Positions 54,966-64,000 of a stretch of DNA of 64,000 nt are shown in pieces (the stretch's first letter is position 1; each line of letters starts with the position of its first letter). The DNA lies in assembly GCA_965240325.2 (NCBI GenBank), contig OZ251229.1, forward strand, positions 1,860,001-1,924,000, given 5' to 3'. The notes below the pieces were generated by a model. It was not told the origin of the DNA. It was given only the letters and a program-made list of their open reading frames with translations, and did not search any database. Source of the stretch: Rebecca billardiae RCC1528 (lineage: Eukaryota > Haptophyta). The translations under genes and the position numbers were made by a program.

Positions 54966-55530
54966 GGCGCGCGGCGCGGACGGCGGCGCGGACCTCGCGC
55001 GCGAGCGCCACAGGCTGGCGATGCTGTGCGCGTGGCTGCATGCCTACTTGGAGTGGTCGCCGCACGCGGTGCCGGCGCGCGGCTCGGCGCCCGGCTTCTG
55101 CGCCGGCAGCACGCAGCCCTTCGCCCTCTTCGCGAGCGCGCTGCACGCGGCGCTGGACGCGGACTGGGAGGAGCAGTCTGCGCGGCTGCGCGCGCTGCGC
55201 CTCCGCCCGCCGGCCAAGTCGCCGGCCAAGTCGCCGGCCAAGTCGCCGCGCCGATCTCGGCACGGCACGGACGCGCGGACCCCGCCCTCGCCCGGCCGCG
55301 CGGCCGCAGCCGCGGACGCCGCGGCCGCGACGCCGAGTGCGCGCGCGGCGCAGCCGGTGCAGCCCGAGCTCGAAGAGCCGCTGCTGCTGCGCTTCAGGCG
55401 GATCCGCGCGGCCGACGCGGCCGAGTGCCGCGAGCACGCGGAGCTGATCGCGTGCGCGTGCGGGCAGCACGCTGTCACGCGCTCCTCACTCGTGGAAGAC
55501 CAGCGCCGCCTGACGGACGACAGCGCCTGA
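49894..55530 (+). CDS. Large CNH-domain (Vps39/TRAP1-type) protein, 1,878 aa
   Basis: One uninterrupted exon. The N-terminal ~400 residues look like a citron-homology (CNH) beta-propeller: FAPFVPVVDDVGAAVACIDARG, WLLVGTAAAELLLY, VLRLAIGVPSALAIFRL and ELLWLGETLCCVLSTELVLL follow the spacing seen in Vps39 and TGFBRAP1. Those proteins tether vesicles to lysosomes or vacuoles through Rab GTPases. The rest is less clear: an Asp run at about residue 532, a Gly run at about 562, many Ala/Gly/Arg-rich low-complexity stretches, and a Gly/Ala-rich hydrophobic block at about 1366-1500 (VGAAVGTGVAGLGGALGG...) that may insert in membranes. A C-terminal helical part contains three PAKS repeats. No clathrin-heavy-chain repeat is certain. 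Unrecognised introns are possible in the low-complexity parts. A decayed fragment of this gene lies at 56193-56327. Confidence 0.7.
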
Positions 55531-56192
55531 CGATCGATCGCGCGATGCGCATGCCGTGACGAGTACGGAGTATAGTCTTATTATTGATGTATATAGCAGA
55601 TGTCGTCGCGTCGTACTGAAGTACTGCGCGGCGGCATGCGCAGTGCGCGAGTCGGGACGCGAGTCACTGTCAGCAATCGATGACCGACGGTCAGTCGTGA
55701 TATTACGATGACGAGTCGTAGATAGTGGCGATATGACGAGTCATCACTCATCAGCAGACTCGCCGGTGCGCCCTACGGCTATATATACCCGCCGGAGTTT
55801 TGCTTGATGATATGCCAGATGAATCAGCACGGGGGTGTCCAGGCGGAAGCCTCCCCCGACCACGCTCTAGGACTAGCCTGGGCGCATAGGCCGATACGGG
55901 CGATATATAGGGCGCCATCAGGGCACCAGCAAGTCGTAACGGAGCCGTTAGGGGGCTATCAAGCGGAGCTGTCACAATAAAATACTGAGTCACTAATAAT
56001 ATGCTGTCAGCAGTGTCATCGTAACTCACACATCAGAGCCCGGAGCCCTGCTCGGCGGGGCCAGCCTGCCCTACTAGACCGAACGCCGTCACCAACCATC
56101 GCCGCCAGTGGACGCATGTGCCATATATGTCGTCCCGTTCAACGAAGGGCGATCGCTAGGCTCGCTAGCTTACGACCAATGTATGTGGCCGG
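55531..56192. other. Intergenic downstream of the CNH gene
   Basis: The region is mixed in composition, with AT-rich patches at about 55560-55600 and 55975-56010. Short CATCAGGGC(G/A)-like repeats and (TA)4 units occur near 55780 and 55900. No gene is seen. Confidence 0.5.
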
Positions 56193-56327
56193 CTGTCACG
56201 GCTGGCTCGCTTCGCGGAATCGCGATGGCGGGGGAATCGTGCGCGCAATAAGCGCGCTGTGGAGAAGAGCATGCTGCGCCTCGCGATTGGCGTGTCGTCC
56301 GCGCTGGCGATCTTCCGGCTTGCGGAC
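56193..56327 (+). pseudogene. Decayed fragment of the CNH gene
   Basis: CTGTCACGGCTGGCTCGCTT at 56193 and CTGCGCCTCGCGATTGGCGT at about 56273 match 50239 and 50312 of the upstream CNH gene. The end CGCTGGCGATCTTCCGGCTT is nearly identical. Between the two blocks the copy has diverged by substitutions and indels. It matches about 130 bp of the propeller-coding region, has no start or neighbours of its own, and lies in the 3' flank of the next gene. Confidence 0.75.
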
Positions 56328-56380
56328 GATCAGGGCTCACTTCAACTGTCCCTGTCTCGTCCCGTGTCCGCCCCCGTCCA

Positions 56381-58206
56381 TCAGTGCCGCGTGGCGTTGG
56401 GCAGCGCCGGGCCGGCTGGCTCGGCGATGACGAAGCCGCACACAGTCGCCTGCACCCACGCGAGCTTGACGGGTTTCACGCGGTAGCCCCACGACCAGAA
56501 CACGTACTCGTCCCTCTCCTCGTCGCAGCTCTCCAGCACGATCCTGCGTGGCGGCGTGGCGCGCGTGGCGCGCGCAGGGCCCGGGCGGCGCACGCGTCAG
56601 CATCCCGCGCGCCGTTCTCATGCCGCGCGCAGCCGCGCCGCGCTGCCGCCGCGCGGCGCCGGACACACCAGTGATCGCACGCGCAGTTGGTGCAGGTCTG
56701 CGTGGCGTCCAGCGAGTAGAGCATGCCCATGGCGACCCGCGCGATCGCCACGACGCCCGAGCACGCCGCGCGCACGTTCGCCACCGTGGCGGAGGGCACG
56801 CCGCCGCGCGTGTTCACGAGCGCGAATGCCTGCTGCTCAGACTCGAAGCTGCCGCGCGCGATGATGGCCAGGCTCTCCTCAATCCACGCGTTCACGCGCG
56901 GGTGCGCCGCGAGGAAGGGCGCGTCCGTGAGCACGCCCGGTCCAGCGAGCGCCGCGCGCTGAAAGTCGATGAGCGTCAACCCCGCGCCCACGCCCGCGAT
57001 GAGTTGCACGCAGTCCTCGTCGTCGAGATAGCCGCCGCAGGCGAACGAATTGTTCTGCACGTAGCTGCAGCGGCCGCCGGGGGCGAGCAGCCGCTCGCAC
57101 CAGCCCATGACGAAGTTCGGGATCGTCTTGATCTGCGACTCGGAGAAGGCGTCCTGGGAGACCGTGCGGTTGTACGGCGAGAGGATGTGCTGCGACGGCT
57201 CGTCGCACGAGCCGAGCACGGCCGCGTCGTGCGAGCTCATCAGCGCCTGCGTCCACATGTGCTCCGCGCCCGCCGGCGTGTACAGAGTGGCGGTGAGGCC
57301 GGGGAAGGAGGCGCGCGTGTGCGCGCACGGCGCGGCCTCGAGGAGGCCGCCCGGCAGCGTGCCCGTCCAGAGCAGCTGCGTCGAGAGCCGCAGCGCCTCG
57401 GCGGGCGCGCGCAGCGAGAGCGCATCCAGTATGGCTGACGGGCCGCACGTCTGCTCCTGGCCTTGCGAGTTGGACTGCGTGAGCACCGTGCGCGTGATGT
57501 CGCAGAGCGCGAAGCCGAGCACGCCGCTGGCGTCGAGGACGGTGGCGTCGGGTGGCGTGATCACGCCGTCGACCACCGCCTGCGGCGTGAACGCCACGCT
57601 GCCCGGCGCCCACGCCTCGTCGAGTGCGCCCGTCCACGCGGGCGAGCCGTCCTTTGCGTTCTGCTGCGTGCCGGGCGGCACCGGCCGCGCGAAGATGAAG
57701 TTGGCGAGGTGGGCTGGGCCCTGCGGGAACTGCCCGGCGAGTGTGAGGAACGCCTCGCGCGTCGCACGCAGCGCGAGGCACGTCGGGTCGTCCTTCGCCT
57801 CGCCCGTCTCCGGGTCGCAGTAGCGCACGATCCCGAGCTGCTGCATCTGCTCCCGCGCGCTCGGGTCGCGCTCGAAGATGGTGCTCAGCGGGTACGAGTA
57901 GTTGAGCTCGGCGCAGATGTTTGCCTGCTGGTTGCCGACACCCGCGTACGTGCCGTCCGTGTTCTGATTCGCCTCGAGGTAACCGCCGCCGCCATGCACG
58001 TTGGCGAACGCGGCTTCGATCACTGCCGCCATCGCATCGGCCGCCGCTGGCGCAGGCACCAGGTAGGCGGGCGCCGGGCCCTCGGACCACTGGTCGAGCG
58101 CGCCAGACTGACCTGCCGAGTGGAAGACTGCAAGCACCAGCAGTGCGCCCACGAGCAGCGCGCACGCGCCGGCCGCGGCCGCGCGCCCCCGGCTGCCCTG
58201 CATCAT
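56381..58206 (-). CDS. Unknown signal-anchored extracytoplasmic protein
   Basis: Exons are 58206-56669 and 56543-56381; the 125-nt phase-2 intron joins ...CDHW with IVLESCDEERDEYVFWSWGYRV. The product is 566 aa. A single N-terminal hydrophobic segment (ACALLVGALLVLAVFHSAG) after a basic MMQGSRGR suggests a type II membrane anchor or a signal peptide. The long remainder is hydrophilic with several Cys, many Asn/Ser/Thr and potential N-glycosylation sites (NYS, NRT, NNS), consistent with a lumenal or extracellular domain. No catalytic motif or known family is recognised. The splice is well supported by frame and by the continuity of an ordinary-composition exon 2. The start is ATG 58206 with a second ATG three bases later. 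Confidence 0.7.
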
Positions 58207-58719
58207 GATTGCAGGATCTGGCGGCGCCGTCGTGCCGCCCGCCGCCCAATTGCTTCATTACCCCCATATGGGGGTATCGCTGTCATCGGAAAGTAGGGCA
58301 GACGATCCCAACCGATCTGCCGACTGGCGAGATCGAAGAGCGCCGAGAGCACTGAGCAAGGCTTGCGCATGACGAAACATGGCCGGGCCTGTGAACGTCG
58401 TCGTCGGCCAGGCAATTCTTGAGGAGAGAGCACGAGTTCTCGGGGCATTCACGGTCACTGACGACTCGGTCTCAGTGAGTCTGTTACTCATAGTAGCCAC
58501 CGCGCGGCCTGCGCAGCCTATGTCCTTCGATCGTCCGGGCAGCGGATTCGCGCGTGAGGCTACCCAAAGACTGTCTGCTCATGCATCGTAATCTGCTGTG
58601 CTGATCTGTGTCTGTGATCATGGAGATTCTGATTCCAGGAGACTCGTCCGCCCCGCGACGGTCTCGATCTTCGGCCCCGCCCCCGGCTGCCCGACCGGCC
58701 GGCGCTGCTCTGGCAGCCC
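58207..58719. other. Intergenic between two minus-strand genes
   Basis: No gene is seen. A small inverted repeat, CCCCATATGGGG, lies at 58262-58273, about 55 bp upstream of the start codon at 58206; it could be a regulatory palindrome. The distal part is the 3' flank of the SAM-domain gene. Confidence 0.45.
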
Positions 58720-61700
58720 TCACCACGATGCGGCGCCGCCCTGCTCCTCGTCCTCGTCCAGCTGGTATCGGTGCAGGAAGTTGCGCCACACCTTGCCCTT
58801 GCCGGCGTAGCGCTCCACGACCTCGCTCTCCCGCTTGAGCTCGCCGGCGACCATCTGAGCCAGCTGGCGCACGCTCGCGGCCGAGTGCACGCCGCTCAGT
58901 AGCAGCGCGTTCACCGCCGGCAGCAGCCGGGGCAGGTGCTGCGCGCGCGCGCGCGCGGACGCCGAGCGTGATGCGCGCGTCAGGTGCGCACTCGCCCGCG
59001 AGGGCACAGCGCCGCGCCGATGCGCGCCGCGCGCGCGCGCAGTCGGCACACGCGCGCGCAGCCGAGGCGCGCGCGCGCAGGCGCCACGGCTGGCCCAGGG
59101 GCCCGGGCTGCGGGCCCCGAGCGCGCGCGCGCGCGCGCGCGCGTCGGCGCATGCGTACGCGGCAGCACACACCTCAGGCGCCAGGCCGACGGCCTTGGCC
59201 GCCGCCTCCGCCTCCCTGCGCACGAGGGCGCTGCCCGCCGCGCCCGCGGCGCGCTCGGCCGCGCCGCGCGCCTCCGCCTCGCGTACAGCCGCGGCGTGCG
59301 CGCGCAGCTTGCGCCACTCCGAGTCTGCGAGCTCGAGGGTGAGCCAGGCGGTGCGTGCGGCGGGCTCGGCCGCGCCCGACGCGCCCTCGCCTCCGTCGTC
59401 GGCGTCGGCGCGCGCGCCGCCCTGCGGCAGCCGCGCGCGCACGCGCACGCGCGGCTGCTGCAAGACCGTCACATGCAGCGGCTCGCCTTGCTGCAGGCAG
59501 CGCGGCAGCTGGGTCTCGAGAGCGGACTGCTCGCGGCGGAGCTCGGCGAGCGCGCGCGCCAGCCGCTGCTCCTGCCGCTTCGAGCCGATGCCCAGCCGCG
59601 CGCCGAGGCCCTCGCCGTCCGCCGCGGCCAGCTCGCCCAGCGTCAGCGCGCCGCCGCCGTCCGCGCCGCCGCCGCCCGCCCTCGGCGGGAAGAGCGCCTC
59701 GCCGCTCAGCCTAGCAGCGAGCGCGCCCTCGGCAACGGCGGTGGGCAGGCCGCTCTGCGCAGCGCGCGTGGAAGCGACGGGCGGGCGGGCGGGGGCGTGA
59801 GCGCACGCGCGCGCGCGAGCGCCGCGCGCGCGCGCGTGCGTGTCGCGCGCCGCGCTGCGCGCTGCGCACCGCTTGCAGCCAGCCCGCCACCTCAACTGCA
59901 GTCCAGCCGCGGGCCCAAGGCCGCGCGCGCTTGGCGCGCCGTTCGACGTGCTCGGCCAGGGCGGCGTAGAGCTCGCGCTCCTCGGGCGCGGCGCCCTCCG
60001 CGGCCGCGCGCACGCGCAGCTCCGTGCCCACGCGCACGTGCCGCTCGAAGCGCGCCGCCGGGTACGGCCACCCCTGCAGAGCCTTCGGCGGCGCCGCGGC
60101 CGCGGTCGCCGCCACCGCGTCAGCCGACCAATGAGGCAGCGTGTCGTCGTAGACGTCGAGCTGGCGCGCGTGCTGCTGCTGCGGCTGCGGCGGCTGCGGC
60201 GCGCTCGGCGGCTCGGCGGCGTGCGCCTCCTCGCGCGCCGCGCGCCCCTCCGCCGCCGCCACACCCATCGCCACCGCGAGGCTTGCCGGCGACGCTCGCA
60301 CGCGCGCTTGCAGCGCAGCCGTGCGCACACCTGCCGCCGCCTCGATCAGGAGCCGAGTGTCGCGCCGGCGTGTGGCGGCGGCGCTGCCCTCGAGCGGCTG
60401 CAGCTCGATCGGCGCGTCCGCGCCGCCCTCGCCGCGCACCGCCGCCTCGAGCGCCTCCGCCGCCTCGCGCAGCACCGGATCCTCCGGACCCGCCGCCGCC
60501 GCGCCCTCGGCCGAGCCAGCCGCGTGCGCACGCGACGGGGCGGCGCGGCCGGCCGCGCCGAGAGAGCCGGCCGCGTCGAGCGCCTCGGCGCGCTCGCGGG
60601 CGAGCTCGAGGAGGCGCGTGTACTGCGAGCGCAGCCGCGCGGCGGTGCCCGCGAGCTCCGTCCGCGCGTGCTGCAGCTGCGTCGCGCGCGCGCTCGCGCT
60701 GCCGCTGCCCAGCCGGCGCCACAAGTCGCCCTGCGCCGCGTCGGCCACCGCCGCGCACTCAGACAGCGAGTCATGCGCGGCGCGGCGTGCGGCGGCTCGG
60801 GGCTCGGCGCCGGCGGCCTCGCGGACGACGCCGGCGGCGCGCGTGCCGAGCGGGCCGCGCGCCGCCTCGCGCGCCCGCCCCTGCACCATCGCCGCCTCCG
60901 CCGCGTCGACCGCTGCGCTCACAGTCGCCTCCAGCGCCGCGGGCGCGAGCGTGGCCAGCGCCGGAAGCAGCGGCGGCGCGCCGCCCGAGCGCGCCGCGTC
61001 GGACGGTCCCGTGTGCGAGGGCGCGCGCGGCGGGGGCGGCATGCTGACGTAGTCCAGCAGCGCGAGCGCGAGCGTGTGGTCGCGCATCAGCTGGTCCACG
61101 CTCAGCGCGCCGAGCACGGCCGTCGCGGACAGGTCCTGCACCAACAGAGCGTCGGCGAGCCTAGAGGAGGCGGCCGCGGCCTCGCGGCCGCCAAACAGGC
61201 AAGGTGAGGCCAGCGCGTCGACGAGCGAGGCGCGCGCGCGCGCGGGCTCGGGGAGCGGGTCCGGCAGCATCAGCGCCGCGTGCGCCGCGCCGAGGCTCTC
61301 CTCGTCCACCCCGCCCAGCAGCTCGAGGTCGAGCGGCGCGTGGAGCAGCGTCTCAGCCGCGCTCATGGTTAGGGTTAGGGTGGTGGTTGTGCCTCGCTGG
61401 GGTGTGGCCGGTGAGGGCACGCCGGCCGCGGCGGCCGCGTCCGCGGCGAGGGCGTCGAGGAGGCGCACGACGCGGGGCATCTGCGCGCGCGGGCGGTGCG
61501 CGTGCGTCGCCTCGTGCTCGTCCACGAGCTCCTGCAGCGCCTGGCCCAGCGGCACGGCGGGCGGCAGAGCCTTCCAGGCCTCCGCTTTCTCAGCGGCATC
61601 GGGAGGCTGCCTCGACCGCTCCTCGGGCGAGCGCCGCGCGAGCGCGGCCTCGCGGGAGAGCTGGTCGACGAGCGCGGAGACGTTGCGCGCCACGAGGCCC

Positions 61701-62338
61701 GTCTGCTGCTTGGGACGCCGCGGCCCGCCGCCGGTACCGCCGCCGCTCGAGCCGCCGCGCGCCGGCGGCGGCGCCGGGGTGGAGGCGGCAGGCGCCGGAG
61801 GCTCACGTGCGGGTGGGCGGCCGCGGCCGCGGCCTGATGCCAGCTCGAGCGGGCGCGCGTCGGCGACGGGTGGATTCTGCGGGGGCGTCTCCATGGCAGG
61901 CCCCGCCGTCGGGCCCGCCGCTCCCTCCTCGTCCTCGTCGTCGTAGCCGTCGACCGCAGCGGTCGCCCTGCGCATCAGCGGCCTGCGCGGCGGTGGGCGC
62001 GGACGCGGCTGGGCTGGGCCATCCGCGGGCGTGGTCGGCCAGGCGTCGTCCGTCTCCGTGTCGTCGTCGGCTGGTCCACGCCGCGCCGCCCAGGCGGCGC
62101 CCTCCGCCCCGAGGCCCGGACTCTGCTCTGCGGCCGAGCTCGGCTCGGCCGCAGGTGAGTCTGGCAGCGTGCGCGCCGGGCCGTCTGCCGCAGCGGCCTC
62201 CGCGCCGACCCTGTCGGTGCCACGGCCGCGCCCGGCGGAGATCCCAGCGCCCTCGCGCGCGCGGCCACGCCCACGACCGCTCGGCGGAACCGACGAAAGG
62301 CGCCGCACGGCGCGCGCGCCGGCGAGACGCATCATCAT
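58720..62338 (-). CDS. SAM-domain protein with mitochondrial-type presequence
   Basis: Exons are 62338-59870, 59754-59173 and 58938-58720, with phase-0 introns of 115 and 234 nt, giving 1,089 aa. Three ATGs in a row start it (MMMRLAGARAVRRLSSVPPS), an Arg/Ser-rich amphipathic mitochondrial presequence. Residues ~30-280 are Pro/Arg/Ala-rich and disordered. The middle is helical and Ala/Leu/Arg-rich. Splicing of exons 1 and 2 produces a sterile alpha motif: WTAVEVAGWLQA|SGLPTAVAEGALAARLSGEALFP...LGARLGIGSKRQEQRLARAL. This follows the SAM consensus W..eeV..WL...gl...f....i.G..Ll.L....L..lGI...g.r..l...i. The C-terminal exon ends VWRNFLHRYQLDEDEE. SAM domains mediate protein or RNA contacts. No enzymatic domain is seen; a role in organellar RNA or ribosome biology is only a guess. 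Confidence 0.72.
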
Positions 62339-62560
62339 GGCGACCGACGACCTGACGCAGCGCGGGAGATGATCAAGAACGCGGCTTTCGGCCTCTCCCC
62401 CGGCTGCGGAGCCACCAGTCCGGAGTTCCGGGAAGCACTGGAGAGCGCACAGCAGTCCTGCCGCTGGAGCACTGCAGTCCTGCACGTCTCGTTCCGGAAG
62501 CCTGGTCAGGACTCAGGAGCGAAGTCGTCCGGGCTGGGGAGCACGCCGCGCTGAGCGGCC
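62339..62560. promoter_or_regulatory. Divergent promoter region of SAM-domain and J-domain genes
   Basis: There are 222 bp between two start codons facing away from each other. An imperfect inverted repeat around CTGGAGAGCGCACAGCAGTC / GACTGCAGTGCTCCAG is visible at about 62440-62480. No TATA box is seen. Confidence 0.4.
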
Positions 62561-64000
62561 ATGGCGTCACGCGCGCTGGGCGTGCTGGCGCTCCTCGTAG
62601 GGGCCGCGGCCGACGAGGACTTTAGCGCGTACCGCGCGGCGATGGAGAACGTCGTGCTCGGTGCCGATGCGGCCGATGCCGTCGCCGCCGACGATTCGCC
62701 GGGCGGTACCCGCAGCGCGCCCGCGGACGCGCGTGCGCACCCGGCGTTGCAGTGCCTCGACGAGTTGCGCCGCGCGGTGCGCGAGCTGTCGGTGGCGGAC
62801 CCGGACAGCGCGGGCGCCGACGGTGACTTAGATGCAGACGCGGACGATCCGCCCGACGGGCGGTGGCAGCCGTGCGCGGACGCCGTGCACGGCGGCTTTG
62901 CGCTCGTGGCACACACGCTGCTCAGCCTGATCACGCTCACGCGCACGGTACTCTGGCGCGCGCTCCGCGCGCTCTCGTCGGCGCTGAGCCGGCCGCGCGC
63001 CGTGCGCTCGGCGCGCGGCGCGGCGGCTGCGCTGCTCCGCGCATGCGCGCGCTCGATCGAGACCCTCGCGCGGCTCGTCGACGTCCGCAGCGACGTGCCC
63101 CCGCGAAGGCCGGCCCCGGCCGCTGCTGCAAGCGCGAGGCGACCGCCACCGCCGCCACCGCCGCCGCCACCGACGCCGCCACCGACGCCGCCACCGACGC
63201 CGATGCCGACGCCGCCGGGCTCCTCGCGCGCGCCTCGGAGCAACCCGCCCGCCCAGCGCACGGGCGCGTCGGCGCGGCCGGACGGCGTGCCGCCACCTCT
63301 CAAACCGCCGCCGCCTTCGCCCCGCCCTCGCGTGCCTACGCCGGAGCGTCCCAATGGCGCGGCGCGGCGCGCGGCGGCGCCCTCCGAGTCTGGCGCTCCC
63401 CAACGGTCGGCGACTGCCTCGGAGCCCAGCTCTGCCTCGCCCGGCGTGGCTGCTGCCAGCTCCGCGCCCGACAGTCCGGACGCCGCGGCCGAGGAGGCGC
63501 GCCGGATCCTCGAGCTGCACGCGCGTGCGCGCGAACAGCAGGGCGTGGGCACGGAGCCTGATGCCTATCAAGTGAGCGCGCGCGCGCGCGCGCGCGCGCG
63601 GGGCGCGAGCGCGCGCGTGGGGCGCGCATGCGCGGCACCGCGGCGGCCCTCACCGCCCGCCGCCCCGCCCTCCCCGCCCCGCCCGCCACCGCCACCGCGT
63701 GTGCCCACGCGCGGCGCCGGTGCTGAACGTGCCGAGCGATGCCAGTCGTGATGCTGTGAAGCGCGCGTTCCGCCGGCTCTCGCTCGCGCTGCATCCGGAC
63801 AAGACGGGCGCGGGGTCGGCCGATGACGAGCGCACGCGCGCATTCCTGCTGGCGCAGAGCGCGCACTCGATCCTCTCGGACGCGGCCGCGCGCGCGGAGT
63901 ACGACCAGGAACGGCGCGGCGCGGGCGGGCGGCGTAGGGGAGCGCGCGCACACGGTTCGGGCGGCGTCGACCCGCGCGAGTATGGCTCGCCCTGGGCCGC
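62561..64000 (+). CDS. J-domain (DnaJ/Hsp40) protein of the secretory pathway, 3' partial
   Basis: Exon 1 is 62561-63571 (ends ...EPDAYQ at a GTGAGC donor), and the J domain resumes at about 63720 and is still open at the window end. The N-terminus is a signal peptide (MASRALGVLALLVGAAA). A hydrophobic stretch at residues ~115-135 (FALVAHTLLSLITLTRTVLW) may be a TM segment. A Pro/Thr-rich linker precedes the J domain VLNVPSDASRDAVKRAFRRL...ALHPDKTG...AHSILSDAAARAEYDQ, which has the Hsp70-stimulating HPD tripeptide. Y-Q from exon 1 plus V-L-N-V from exon 2 gives the usual J-domain start. However, no AG acceptor fits the frame at the expected junction, so the exact boundary is unresolved. The likely role is an Hsp70 co-chaperone facing the ER lumen or cytosol. 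Confidence 0.75.

Noticed and set aside
1-64000. CRISPR arrays, bacterial operons, ribosome-binding sites, tRNA or rRNA genes
   Set aside because: The tandem repeats lack the spacer pattern of CRISPR arrays, genes have spliceosomal introns, and no tRNA- or rRNA-like segment was recognised by eye. A dedicated RNA-gene scan was not possible.

Overview
The window looks like nuclear DNA of a GC-rich unicellular alga, most likely a haptophyte-type lineage (inference, not proven). Genes are widely spaced, have few short introns (about 115-260 nt) with GTGCGC or GTGAGT donors and AG acceptors, and carry N-terminal presequences of the signal-peptide-plus-basic-region type expected for plastids bounded by extra membranes. 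Nothing has bacterial operon structure. Every exon structure given here was worked out by hand from splice motifs, reading frame and protein similarity.

Layout. 1-1.6 kb: 3' part of a gene for a surface protein with RTX-type GGxGxD repeats. 1.6-5.9 kb: gene-poor DNA built of tandem duplications (314, 268 and 625 bp units). 5.9-9.7 kb: bacterial-type DNA topoisomerase I, probably organellar. 9.7-14.7 kb: no convincing gene, but a 2.26-kb foldback (inverted-repeat) insertion with an unoccupied copy of its target about 2.3 kb away. 14.7-18.9 kb: a PA-domain, seven-TM, TIR-like receptor-type protein. 19.4-21.2 kb: an NRAMP metal transporter. 21.3-38.4 kb: two head-to-tail copies of one 8.54-kb DNA transposon with 23-bp terminal inverted repeats, an 8-bp target duplication and one giant gene each. 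38.4-49.6 kb: an unknown protein, an ABM-domain protein, a SET-domain protein, GLOD4, a methyltransferase, an EamA/DMT transporter, a VIR3-like M41 metalloprotease relative and a single-domain voltage-gated channel. 49.9-55.5 kb: a 1,878-residue CNH-domain protein, followed by a decayed fragment of the same gene. 56.4-64.0 kb: an unknown membrane-anchored protein, a mitochondrial-type SAM-domain protein and the 5' part of a J-domain protein.

The most remarkable item is the transposon. Its 2,361-residue protein appears to be an RNase H-fold transposase in which a DEDDy 3'-5' exonuclease domain lies between the second candidate catalytic Asp and the candidate catalytic Glu. It also has an 11-copy alanine-rich repeat, a polyglutamine run and cysteine clusters. 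The element landed between two divergently transcribed genes that were originally only about 0.2 kb apart, at start codons 21220 and 38438.

The host genes do not form an obvious pathway. Several are probably organellar (topoisomerase I, VIR3-like protein, ABM protein, SAM-domain protein), and several are membrane or signalling proteins (RTX surface protein, PA-7TM-TIR protein, NRAMP, EamA, ion channel).
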